DNA of 64,000 nucleotides, taken from positions 31,413,501 to 31,477,500 of the forward strand of contig NC_083383.1 in the NCBI RefSeq assembly GCF_031755915.1, read 5' to 3'. The DNA is from Ziziphus jujuba. Lineage: Eukaryota; Streptophyta; Magnoliopsida; Rosales; Rhamnaceae. Under the pieces are notes generated by a model that was given only the letters and a program-made list of their open reading frames with translations, was not told the origin of the DNA and made no database searches. Both the position numbers and the translations under genes were made by a program. Shown here one piece after another: positions 1-11,143 of this stretch (the first letter of the stretch is position 1; each line of letters starts with the position of its first letter).

Positions 1-1690
1 ATCTGGAGTTAGCATAATTTATTGTCGATTCAATATCAGATTTTGATGAACTTGCCAGAGTCGTAGTGGTCATCTAATTGTTATAGCCAGGGTTAGCAGA
101 GGATTAGCAGGTAATGAGGGTTCTAGAGATTTTTCGGGGAATACTTTTGATAAGGGTGTTGAAATAGGAAGAAGGGATCAGTTTGGATAGATTTGGTGGT
201 AACGACTTCTCGAAAATTTCATAAGTCATCTTGAAAATAGTAGAGAAATATTTAGGACTAAAAAATGAAGAACTTTGTGGCCTTTGAAGATCATCATCTA
301 TCTGCTTAAGTCTGGAATTTGGATCCTTAATCTCCTTTTCTTTGGTTGAGAATTCTGGATAAAATGTCTTTTGAGTAATTACTGTTCTAAGCTGTTGATC
401 TAGAGTTGTAATTGAAGAGATAAGCCTATTTGGAAATTGTTATATCTTCAATTTTGAGCTTTGGCATTCATAGTTTGCCAATTTAAAACTACATCAGCTT
501 GAGAGATGAGATCTTGGATCTCTTTTGGTTAAATAAAAGGTCTGGATTATATCTTGTATGTAAGATGCTTTAACCTTTCCAGGGCTGAAAATTCTTCATC
601 ATAAGCTTGGGATGAAAAAGAAAATATCATGCATTGATTGGGTTGAGGTTCACAAGGATCTTTCTGCTTTAGGATTTGCAATCTTTTTCTATAAATAAGT
701 GGAGGTCTGGAGGTTTGGTAGGTCGAACCCATAGAGAATTTGGATAATCTTGAGAATATGAACTTGTTGGCTTGTAAAGGTTATGATTTTTCCTTTTTCG
801 AGAGTCTTGATGATAACTACATTCATTTTTGTACATCTAGAGCAATGTCTGATAAGAAATGGCCTTTGTAATGGTTGATGTAAACATTTTCTCATCAGAT
901 TCAAAATATTTGATAGGGAGTTATTTTGAAGAGGAATCTAAAGGATCATATATTTTGCTAAATGTTAAATCCATAATTACTAAGGATTTGGCCTAACGAT
1001 GAAGTTGCTTATAATTGGTGATCTATGTGAGAGGTATTATTTTCTCAAGTCTTCCTTGGTGATCCTTATAGGAAATTATGTTATATACACTCTTTTTTCA
1101 CTATCAGCGTTGACAAAGATAGGATCCAAAGACAGTTATGGGATTTTGAGATTTATAACATAGTTCTAACGTCTATACGCCAATTGTTACTGAAGAGTTG
1201 AGGCATATATGCTCAAGATTTGGTTTGCACCTGAGAGCTATAATTAAATCTTCAAAAGGTTTGGAAGATTAGGGTCTTTCATAGGGATATTGAAGTTGGA
1301 ATGAAAAGTGATAATGATGCTTCCCGAATCTAGAGTAGATAAGATAACTCCAATTATAACATGCTCATAATGAATAAAGGTATGGTTTTAAAGAATCATC
1401 CTTGCTGTGATAGGAAGATCATATTTTTTATGTAAGAAGAGAAATATCCTTGCAGCCTTAAAATGGATATGGGTATATCCTTTATTTATCCAAGTAGAAA
1501 TTAGTTGTTAAGGTATGTGGAGATCAATATACTGCTTTTGGAAAAAAGCATGGATAAGGCAACTGTCCATTTTTTAGGATTGGACATATTCCTTAACTAC
1601 TGGAGTCGAAGACCTAATCAAGGTTTTAATACCTTTGAAAGTAAACCATTTTATTTGAAAGGTCCTATAAGGGTTGAGAAGAGATAAAGT
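1..1690 (-). pseudogene. Endogenous caulimovirid fragment A (movement-protein region), degenerate
   Basis: On the minus strand this stretch reads as a decayed movement-protein region of a plant pararetrovirus, running into the start of the following coding region. The block around 1,320-1,500 has the pattern of the caulimovirid movement-protein core, and the block around 547-732 ends in a short peptide (DEEFSALER) that recurs at 2,750-2,790 in the opposite orientation (DDEELPALER). Stops and frameshifts occur throughout and no long frame is open. Positions 1-1,245 pair as an inverted repeat with about 2,095-3,485. The element is cut by the window edge, so its far end is unseen. Family assignment rests on recognising the pattern; no search was possible. 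Confidence 0.62.
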
Positions 1691-2094
1691 AATAGGTGAA
1701 AACATATGAAGTAATGGTCCTTATTACTAGAAATAATTTTTTTTGGATAAAGGGAGAGATTACACTATCTATTTTTGTCTTGCATCCCCTGAATATTATT
1801 TCTTGGATTAATGTTTAGTTTCTATACTTTCATGAATATGAACAAAAAAGAGAGGATAGACTCATTACATTAAAAAAAGCTAGGGAGCTTCCCCCATACA
1901 TTTTGACTTGTGTTGATATTCTACTAGATGATCTAATTTTTTGCAAATCAAACGAGTTAAAGAAAGAGTGAAGACATATGATAAGGTTCTTGGTTATCCA
2001 TGTAGAGAAATTCTTCCTTACTTAACATCACCATATTATAAAACAAGAAGGCTTACTAGACTGTTTAACTTATTCCTTATAAAAGATTTTAGCA
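1691..2094. other. Unassigned spacer between inverted viral fragments
   Basis: This stretch separates the two inverted caulimovirid fragments and has no counterpart in fragment A. A plus-strand frame around 1,960-2,105 is partly open (RVKTYDKVLGYP and onward), but I do not recognise it. It may be another shuffled piece of the same viral genome or host filler. Confidence 0.4.
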
Positions 2095-5000
2095 AAAGAT
2101 TTAGTTCCAGCTCTTAGTTGCAGACTCGAGTGTTTGTGTCGCAACTCTTCAATACCATTTAGTGTATAAACTCCAGAACCATGCAGTAAATTTTAAAAAC
2201 CCATGATTGTTTTCAGATCTTTCTTTGCCAACACATGTAATAAAGAAGTGTGTATAACATAATTTCCTAGAAGAATCTCTAGGGAAGACATCAAGAAAAT
2301 AATTCTTTTCACATGGATCTCTAACTATGAGAAGCTTCATAAGCAGGCCAAACCCTTGATAATTATGAATCCAACACTGGTCAAAGAATGAGACGGATTT
2401 GTTGAAACCAATTTTAATAAGTCTAGATCCACTTCTCAAAATCCAGTATCCACTTTGTTCCAAACAATGGTATTCAACCTAGTTCATACAAACTACAATT
2501 TAGATTCCTTTTCAAAACAACTCCCTATTAAGTGTTTTGTACCTAATGGGAAAAATACGTACATCAACCATTACAAAGGATATTTTTTGTTGGACGTTGC
2601 TTTAGATATGTGTAAAAACAAATGCAGCTACAATCGAGACTCTAGAAAAGGAGAAATCATAGCCCCTTACAAGCTAAAAAGGTCATACTCTTCAAATAAT
2701 CAAGATTCTCCATGGACTAGGCATGTTATACCTTCAAACCTCCATCAGCTTATAAGAAAGGATGACGAAGAACTTCCAGCCTTGGAAAGGTAAAAGTAAC
2801 CTGCGTACAAGGTGTAGTCTCTACCATTCATTCAACTAAGAGAGATACAAGCCGATGAGATCCCTTCTCCCATCCCTCATGTTGAAGAAGTTCTAAACTG
2901 TTAAACTATGAATACCAAATCTCAAAATTAATACCTCTAATGAATTGATACTAAATTGGAAAAGGTGGTAACACAGGCAGCATTAATTAATACTAGAATC
3001 GAGGGAGTCTCTAGAAAGATACACTAACTATGGAACATGCTGATCTCTTCAATTACAACTTTTGATCTGTAGCTTAGGATAACGATAGCTTAAAAGAATT
3101 TTGGTCTAGAATTCTTAACCAAGGAAAAGGAGATTAAGGATCTCAAAACCAAACTCAAGCAAATAGATGATGATCTTCAAAGGCCACTAAGTTCTCCAAT
3201 TTTCAGTCCCTCAATTCTTCCATCTCCCTAAAGTTTTCTCTACTATTTTCAAGATGACTCCTGAAAATTTCAATAACTCTTTACCACCAGATCCATTCAA
3301 ATGGACCCCTTTATTCCTTTATTTCAAGAGCACAGTCATAAGTATTCCCCTAAAAATCTCCAAAACCCTCATCACCTGCTAATCCTTTGCCAACATTGGC
3401 TATAACCTTCAGATGACCACTGTAACCATGGTAAGTTCGTCAGAATTCGATAATGAATCAACAACAAATTACATTGACTTTGGATCAGATGATACCAACT
3501 TAAAGATGAAACAAGAAGACATCTTTACTCTCAGTCATGTCACAATCTTCCACAACACACCAAACTCCTAACCAAATAGAACCTGTGGTCTCAAAACCAT
3601 TCGAAGATGAAAAAAATGAAGTTTTTGGATCTAATATACAAAACCAAGGTGATTCCTTTACCTAGAAAACCTTGGCTGGTCCATTGTTCGCTTTTGATGA
3701 CCTTCATCCTTCTTTATGGATGGATAGGATGCATAAATTTGAAGTTTGGATCGACAACCAAATAAACAGTTTTTGTCCAACTTTAGTTCAAATCTTGAAG
3801 GAATTCGCTTCCAGATTTACTATCTCTATGAAAGAATGGTTTCAACATCTAGGTGAATATCACCAGCTCTAGTTCATTTAAGTTCCAAATGCTAATGAAG
3901 CATTAGGAACTATATACATAGAATTTATAGGAGATCACAATCTTCTAGCAGCATAGAAACAACGGGAATTTTTCATAAAAAAATGTTGTTCTCTCAAAAC
4001 GAAGGATATTGAGAGGCATTACCAAAGAATGTCAATAAGATATTACTTGATCAATGGCACTAATGATCCTAATCTCAGGCAGGTTTATCTAGCTTATCTT
4101 CCATAAGAATTACAACTTGAAATTCAAAGATCCATATCTATTGCAAAGATGCAAGTGTCATAAATTATGTTAGATCACATCCACTAAATGGCATTGATTA
4201 CTCTTTATAAGTTGTGTGGGCAACAAATTACTTTCAAAAATTTAAAAAGGCAACCTCTATACAAATTAGTATGCAAAAGCTGAAAATTGCATATCAAATG
4301 CCCTTAGGATAATTGTAATTACAAAGGTAAGAAAGAGTATCATTCCCACTATATATATATATATCAAGGAAACATTAGTTTGAGAAAAAGAAAAAAGTTG
4401 AAGTACTTCAGAAAGAAATCCAAAAAAGGCATATAAAAGATAGATCGTTATGTTTGTTGTGATCTGAGAGGAAATTATACTGGAATATGTCCTAACGAAA
4501 AGAAGAAAACAGTTGATCTCCTAGATTCGTTGCAGATTGATGAAGCAGATATGCATAAATAAGACGTAAGCCTAGAATTGTGTTCTCAAAATAAAGTTAG
4601 CAAGATGAGGATACTATTTTTACCATCATAAAGGACATAGGTAATAAAAAAGAAAAGCTTGTTACATTGATAGCTACACCAGTGAAACATAGATCTCCTA
4701 AGAAGGCATTCAACATGAGTATGCTATCTACATCAAATATCAAATATCGAAGTTCAATCCTAACAAAAAAAAAAAAAAAAGCAACACCAATTAAAGTCAT
4801 TGCGTATATGGACACAGAAACCTATAAAACCATGATAAATCCAGACATCCTTCTGAAATAATTCTAGGTTCTTCACAAAGAATGGTTTAAAATGGGAGAT
4901 GATAAACTCTTTACCATAAACTTGATTTTTAGACACTCAATTGGAATCAAATTCATTCCTAAATGTGTTATATAAACAAGGGTTCTAGGAGCACAACTTC

Positions 5001-5844
5001 TAAACAAAGACATCCTTGTTGGTATGGATATATTCCCAAACAAGAAAGGCATGAATCTTTCTCAGAGGATTTAAGTTCTATAACCATTTCAAGATTTTTG
5101 TACACATGCCAAAATTATATTCATTGTCCAAAGAAATACCACCGAACTACAAGGAATTTTAATAAAAACTCCTCTCCACTTATGTTGAGGATCACGCTTC
5201 CTTTAAACATCCCCATCCCTAATGGAGAAATGAGATGTTCTTTGTTCATCTACCTTCCAAGCTCAATGAGGATGCCAACCTTACAAGAGCCTCCTATCCA
5301 TGGATGAACCCTTCAGATTTAGTCCTTGCTAGAAAGGGATGCTTTGTACTTTTTAAATATGGATTAATCAAAACAACAAGATTAGATTGAGCTTGTCAGG
5401 CTTACTATGTGGAAAAAAAAGTTGAAAATTTAAGTGGGAAGAAAGATTAGTAATTGGTTACAAACCACTGAATCAAGTTCTTAAAGATAAAAGATTCTTT
5501 TACCGAAAATTAATTCTTTATTTTTCCATTTCTATCAGGCCATGCATATTCAAAATTTGACCTAAAAGTATGTTCTACCAAATAAGAATTCATCCCTTAG
5601 ACAGATATAAAATGGCATTTTGCATTTTCTATGCCCAAGACTAATGGATTGTCCTTCCTTTCTTGCTAAAAGCAGCCCTCTCCTTATTTCAAAAGGCTAT
5701 AACTAAGATATTTGAGAGTATTCTCCATAGTATCTCTTCTATATAGATGATATCCTGCTCTTCTTGAAAACCATGAAGCCCATAGAATGTTACCAGCCTA
5801 ATTCATTGAGTTTGCCCAAAAGCATGAGATCATATTATTTAAGG
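2095..5844 (+). pseudogene. Endogenous caulimovirid fragment B: movement protein end, capsid, zinc knuckle, protease, reverse transcriptase
   Basis: A decayed plus-strand pararetroviral coding region in the normal caulimovirid order. The end of the movement protein lies at about 2,455-2,800. A capsid-like region lies at about 3,660-4,250; its first block is still open for 66 codons (3,672-3,872). A zinc-knuckle remnant near 4,445-4,500 has lost its first Cys and has Asn where the His should be. An aspartic-protease-like block with D-T-E in place of D-T/S-G lies at about 4,795-4,860. A reverse-transcriptase region runs from about 5,440 and keeps the catalytic YIDD motif at about 5,738-5,749. 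Many stops and frameshifts make it incapable of producing the proteins. The reverse transcriptase is interrupted at 5,845 by a small transposon and continues beyond it. It is an old integrated copy, annotated as broken. Confidence 0.7.
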
Positions 5845-5972
5845 TATACTACACTGCACACCCTCGAAGTCTCTCTTAATTATAATCAGATTCCTTCATG
5901 AAGTTATAAAAATATAATTAAGAGGGTATCTGGTTGTAATAAAAGAAAACTTCAAGGGTATGCAGTATAATA
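5845..5972. mobile_element. Foldback MITE inserted in the viral reverse transcriptase
   Basis: The two halves of this roughly 128-bp stretch are reverse complements over most of their length. The left end begins TATACTACACTGCACACCCT; the right end, reverse-complemented, begins TATTATACTGCATACCCTTG. An inner stretch of the two arms, ctcttaattata and its inverse, also pairs. No coding capacity is visible. It sits inside recognisable reverse-transcriptase sequence that resumes afterwards, so it is a later insertion. Flanking TA-rich bases are compatible with a TA-type target duplication (Stowaway or mPing-like families), but the exact family is not established. Confidence 0.65.
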
Positions 5973-7250
5973 TACTCTATTATTTATAAGAAAAAGGTAA
6001 ATTAATCGAGTCCTAGATTAACTTTCGAGGAATTCATTTTAACCAAAGAAGCTATAAGCTAGGACCACATATCACTTAAGAATTGTTGTCCTTCCTTGAC
6101 TTGGATTTATTAGAAAAATAGATTTTGAAGTTCCTTGGAATGATAGACTATGTCCGAAACTTTCCGAATGTTTCCATCCATGTTAGCCACTTGTCCAAAC
6201 TTTAAAAAAAAAAAAATCCAACATGGGAAAAGGACCAAACTTTGGCAGTTAGAGATCTCAAATGGGTAGCACAGTAACCCCCTCCTCTCAAGATTACAAG
6301 CACAAAGAAAAGAATCTTGTAGATAGATTTCAGTGATCTGCATTAGGGTCCTATTCAAATTGTAGGGATTGAAGAACATTATAATTAATGTGGCCAAGTT
6401 AATGGATAATTTAAGCTATCTGAACAACACTACTATACAGTTTACAAAGAAATGTTAGATGTGAAGTATGGAATCCAAAATTTTGGATTCCAATTGATTG
6501 GATACAGATCTCTTATACAAATGGACAATTTATAAGGATTCTAAAATTCAAAAATAAGGCTATGCTCAGTCCTCAATCGTTAATTGATGGACTGATTTGC
6601 AAAGTATGTGATCTTGAAGTATCGCATATAAAAAAGCATCATAACATCTTGGTGGATATGTGATTGAGAAAACCTAAGTCCATTATATTTTATCCAACTT
6701 GGTTAATTCTCATGACTCAATCACCCACTTCTCCTCCAAAGCTTTAACCCAAAAGCTTTTTCCTCAAAATCTCATCAACCCTTCAGCTTTCAAGCATATC
6801 AAGCATTTTGCTAGAGGCCATTTGTTTTCTTTTCTTGCTAGAATGCTACAAAGATCCAATACCATAAACTTGATCTTTGATCCATCTTTACATTTTCTCC
6901 TACCGTACAATCTTAACCCAAAGATCATTTTCAATGAAGATGATATATGGTTTTTATGATGTGCCATTGTTCTGACCATACCTTTGTTTTTCAATCCTAT
7001 TGATCTTCTTAAACATCTATAGGATGAATCTAAAGCTGATTCCTAGTTTGGCTTTCTGGAATGGTTTCAACTCATAATTTGTTGGATAAAACTAGTCGAA
7101 AATATAATAAGAAAAAATAACCTTGTGAAAATGTTTACAAAAGTTGCTCAAAGGTTATGTCTATTTTCATGATAAATAGGTCATATATCTATAACCACAT
7201 TACCAATATGTTTTGGTCCTAAAATATCGCTTTTGAATGGATCACAAATT
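5973..7250 (+). pseudogene. Endogenous caulimovirid fragment B, continued: RT end, RNase H and downstream
   Basis: This continues fragment B after the MITE. Reverse-transcriptase thumb/connection-like sequence is recognisable at about 6,010-6,300 and an RNase H-like tail at about 6,440-6,700. Further degenerate coding-like sequence continues to about 7,200, including an 86-codon open stretch at 6,699-6,959. Stops are frequent and there is no intact frame. The downstream limit is set where the pattern fades into the repeated exon-like blocks beginning near 7,300; it is approximate. Confidence 0.5.
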
Positions 7251-9705
7251 TTAAGACTCCATCTACAGTCAAAGTAGCATTGGTTAAGTTTTGTTTGCCA
7301 AATTAACAACTATGATCCTTACCCTTCTTGTTATTTGTCAACCGCCTAAATTTCTAATCTCTAGTTGTTGTTCTGGTGGCTGTCTTCACCTCAAAATATC
7401 AACCCTAGTCTATGTTTCTGTGATTGCAGGTATAGATTTTGCAGATACAAAGGGAAGAGCAACTTATCTGGAAGAATTTTTATGGCTGCTATCCTAACTA
7501 TGTCAGATGCTTACTTTGAGCAACTCCAACTTTGTACATATTTTGTTTGTATAACTCAGCTTCCAGTCAAATTATGCCTGCTTCTCTTAGTTGCTTTTTA
7601 GATAGTGCCTGAAGGTTATTTTTCGTTAGTCACATAAGTTTTATAACGACACTTGTTGAAAGAGATGTCATACAAACATGTATATTTCTGTTGATTTGAT
7701 GCTTTAATTTCTTTTCCTCTCAATTTCAGTGAAAGTAGGTACTGTTTTTTATCAATAGTCACACATATTAACTTCATTTTAGTTGCTTTTCTTGCAGATC
7801 ATGAAGTTCTTGTGTTGTGAACTTGTGATTTTTATTTGTTATTTATATGAGATTCTTTTCCTTATACTTGGTTATTTAAGTTTCTGTTCATGTGTGATGC
7901 TTATCATCAGTTTACCATCATTCCCAAGAGATGGGGCCTGTATATTCAAGGGAGGATGTTCTTTTTTTTCTATTGTCACCATCTTTCAGCTAATGATATG
8001 TTAGGATTATTGTGGAGATAATTATTTCTCTGTATGGATTCAGCTAATATGGTCCTACAGTGTGAGGACAAATCATGATACTAACACTATCGGTAGTTTT
8101 CCTTACCCCTCTTGTTATTTGTTAACCGCCTAAATTTCTTATCTTGTATTGACTGCCTCTCCCCTTTTTTCCCTATTTTTTCTACCTCTCTTTGTTGAGT
8201 CCTCCTCTGACATTACTATCACATACTCTAAATTATAATGGCAGCTGTGCTTCATCACCCCTTTAAATTGTAATGGCAGTTGTGCTCTATCACCTCTTAC
8301 TTTGGATATTCGTTTTAAAGAGTCTTTCGAAGGCAGTTACTTAGTGATTCGTAATATGGTGGGGACTTCACTGTGCTTTATACTTTTAAAGAGCTTTTTT
8401 GATTCCAAATGTTCTACCATCTAATTTGATGCATTTTCCTGCAAAAGGAGTATATTGGTGTTTCTATGTTTTACTAATGTATTTTCCTCTGCTATCTCTA
8501 GTTGTTGTTCTGGTGGCTGTCTTCACCTCAAAATATCAACCCTAGTCTATATTTCTGTGATTGTAGGTATGGGTTTCATAGATACAAAAAGGAAGAGCAA
8601 CTTATCTGGAAGAAGTTTTGTGGTTGTTATCCTAACTATATCAGATGCTTGCTTGGAGCAACTCCGACTCTGTACATTCTTTCTATATAATTCAGTTTCC
8701 AGTCAAATTATGCCTACTTCTCTTAGTTTCTTTTTGGCTTAAATTGATATATATTTTTCCATCTCATGGTCAAGATTTATCCCAAACATATATGTTATAC
8801 CAACCAAAAAGTAAGTGATTTCTGTTGCATTTTCTCATGGTTGATTGCTGGTTTTATTCCATATTTGTATTTACTATTCTAAGTATTCTTAATTTGTTTT
8901 TGTTTTTGGTTTTTCTTTGATCCTCTATAGATTGAATTTTTTTGTCTATCATCTGTTTTTAAAGGAATAAAAACGTGGAGTCTCCTAATAATCATGCAGG
9001 TACCCAAGGCATTAACATCAGACCCGGACAATTTGGAACTGTGGTTGATAGTTCACAGCTTTGCTACTTGTCTATATGCTTTTTTAAGTAGCCTAGTTTT
9101 GTACCTAAGATGGTGTTCCTTTTTTTAGTCAGAGGTAGATTAAGAATTTAGGTAGAAATTAAAGATGTGACAAATTATATAATATTTAACAATCAATTTC
9201 TCATTAGTCATGTAAGGCTTATCATGACAACGGTGTTCCTCTTTTTGGTCAGAGATAGATTAAGAATTTAGGTAGAAAGATGTGACAAATTATATGATAT
9301 TTAACAATCAATTTCTCATTAGTCGCATAAGTTTTTTATCATTACAATTTTTGAAGAAGATGTCATACTAACGGGTATTTTTCTGTTGATTTGACGCTTT
9401 AATTTTCTTTTCCTCTCTGTTTCAGTGAAAGAAAGTATTGCTGTTGATCAGTAGGGACACATATTAACTGCATTTTAGTTGCTTTTCTTGCAGATCATGA
9501 ATTGCTTGCGTTGCCAACTTGGGACCCTTATTTATTATTTATATAAGATTCTTTTCCTTATCATACTTGGTTATTTAAGTTTCTGTTTCACAAGTGATGC
9601 TTATCATTAGTTTTTCACAAGAGATGTGGCTGTATATTCCAGGGAGGATGTTCTTTCTTTCATGTTGCCACCATCTTTCAGCTGATGACATGTTTGGCCT
9701 GAGGT
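7251..9705 (+). pseudogene. Duplicated exon-like blocks of an unrecognised gene
   Basis: The interval is built from repeated pieces. Positions 7,359-7,603 match 8,495-8,740, and 7,620-8,003 match 9,314-9,693. A roughly 43-bp stretch ending in accgcctaaatttct before 7,359 recurs at about 8,100. Several blocks follow a pyrimidine tract and CAG or TAG, as exons do: after tgcag at about 7,430 and ttgtag at about 8,567 (RYGFHRYKKEEQLIWKK in one frame), after tgcag at 9,000 (VPKALTSDPDNLELWL), and after cttgcag at 7,798 and 9,494. Each block is short and runs into stops. I do not recognise the protein. It could be a decayed multi-exon gene with internal duplications or a transposon carrying gene pieces. 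Confidence 0.35.
9125..9345. repeat. Tandem duplication, unit about 115 bp
   Basis: Two adjacent copies begin with ggtcaga(g/t)gtagattaag-type sequence at about 9,128 and 9,245. Both run through a stretch ending tttctcattagtc. They differ by a few substitutions and a short indel, so the duplication is fairly recent. It lies inside the duplicated non-coding block upstream of the truncated LEA_2 copy. Confidence 0.7.
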
Positions 9706-9870
9706 TTTAGTTTGTATGGTCACTGTAAAATCAAATCTCTTAGTCCAAGGATTAGTATTGTCCTTTGGTCTAGGTAACACATGGCACCTTAATATTTTAA
9801 ACAAGTTTGCAGAGACAAATTATTGAGAAATGACAACTTATCATGCTCAATAAGACTATTAATATCGCGC

Positions 9871-9871
9871 A

Positions 9872-9922
<51 letters not shown>
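9871..9922. repeat. (TA)n microsatellite
   Basis: An uninterrupted run of alternating T and A about 52 bp long, followed by a T tract. The homologous site near 15,371 is roughly half as long, so it has changed length since the duplication. Confidence 0.9.
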
Positions 9923-9927
<5 letters not shown>

Positions 9928-10308
9928 TTTTCATTTTTATATTGCCTTTTTATGGTAAGCATAATGTCCATTGTATAACCAAAACAAACATTCTGGATAT
10001 TAATTAACACTGAACACCTAAATTCGTATTTTATGCATGTTAAAGCGAAAAATTGCTAATTTGTAAAACTATTCAAAACAATACACAATACCATATCTTA
10101 ATAATTTTTCTTATAAAAAGAACTTAAAAAGTCTACAAATTGTATATTAATAAAAAATAATAAAAAATATGGCCAAAAAACAATAATAAAAAAGAATCCT
10201 AGGTGGACAAAAAACATTCTAACTATGGTATCTATGTTGTCTATATTTGTCCAAAATAATCCTCATCAATCATCAAAAGGCATAAAGCCTATGTGTCAGG
10301 TCAACCAC

Positions 10309-10797
10309 CTACTGCACCACCGCATAAACAAGCAAGGTAACCACTAAAATTATCCAAAATAACGATATCAATAATGTACGTATGCTTCCCCACTTTCCAT
10401 CAACGTCACATGTGTTGAGCGGTTCGAAGTCAAATCTCGTTGTTCGATTCAATGGAAACACTACGTCCAATATTTCACAATCCACATGCATATTACTTTT
10501 AGACTTCAACCACTTTCCTTTTTTCATCCTCACAAAAGTCATCCACTCAAAGGAGAGATATGTAGTTCCTTCAGTATTAAACTCATTCAAGCTATCCACT
10601 TCAGTTGACACATTGTCCATTCGAACCACCACTGTAATATTTCTATTTCCTTGCTGCTCAAATGGTGGGAGACTGAATGTATCGATCAACTTTTTATCTG
10701 AATATACTGGTTTGTAATAATATTTTGTTTTGTAATAATAACTCGTCTCACTTTTTTTAAAATGGTAGGCTAAGACTTTGACATTGTCATAAACCAT
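10309..10797 (-). pseudogene. Truncated LEA_2 (NDR1/HIN1-like) copy
   Basis: This is the duplicated C-terminal part of the LEA_2 gene at 15,785-16,519. It retains the LEA_2 core from MVYDNVKVLAYHF, including the block around FEWMTFVRMKKGKW, and the C-terminal hydrophobic segment. Homology stops at 10,797, exactly where the duplicated block ends. Upstream, the frame runs through unrelated sequence for 14 codons (MFLYFLLINWFFVT, to 10,839) that happens to be hydrophobic. The N-terminal membrane segment and about 85 residues of the family protein are missing. It could be transcribed from a chance promoter, but a truncated non-functional copy is the simpler reading. It lies downstream of the methyltransferase gene on the same strand. 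Confidence 0.75.
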
Positions 10798-10839
10798 TGT
10801 CACAAAAAACCAATTAATAAGTAAGAAATATAAAAACAC

Positions 10840-11143
10840 ACCAAAAAGTACATCTTATTGGAAGGGAAATAAATATTTCACAAACTAAATAGAAATGAAT
10901 ACTATATTTCTTTGTTAAATTGAAGAGTTCCGGACCTTTTTTTACCAATTCTACCTGCTGCATTGCTATTTCGTTAAAGCCTCCATGAAAAAAAAGCCAT
11001 TTCATGATTTACTCTACAAGTAAATACATCCAGACCCAAGGGCATTTGTGCATAACCACATAGTAGGGTCCCCTTCACCCAAAATTTCATGTCCAAAGTC
11101 TACCTGGAAATGTAATAGATTTGCCCATAGCTAACACTAATAA
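10840..11143. other. Short intergenic region, nothing recognised
   Basis: AT-rich sequence between the truncated LEA_2 copy and the stop codon of the methyltransferase gene. It should contain the 3' UTR of the latter (minus strand). I see no other feature. Confidence 0.5.

Larger units (their letters stand above)
9706..10797. repeat. Segmental duplicate (copy 1) of 15,204-16,273
   Basis: This 1,092-bp block is nearly identical to 15,204-16,273, in the same orientation. Both start at tttagtttgtatggtcactg and end at the ATAAACCAT within the LEA_2 coding region. The main difference is the length of a TA microsatellite, long here (about 9,871-9,922) and shorter in the other copy (about 15,371-15,393). 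The copy contains the 3' flank and the C-terminal two-thirds of the LEA_2 gene but not its 5' end. Confidence 0.9.

Noticed and set aside
10382..10717. Open frames of 111 codons antisense to the LEA_2 copies (10,382-10,717, 15,858-16,193 and 31,650-32,033)
   Set aside because: They are shadows of the LEA_2 coding strand and keep no domain of their own.
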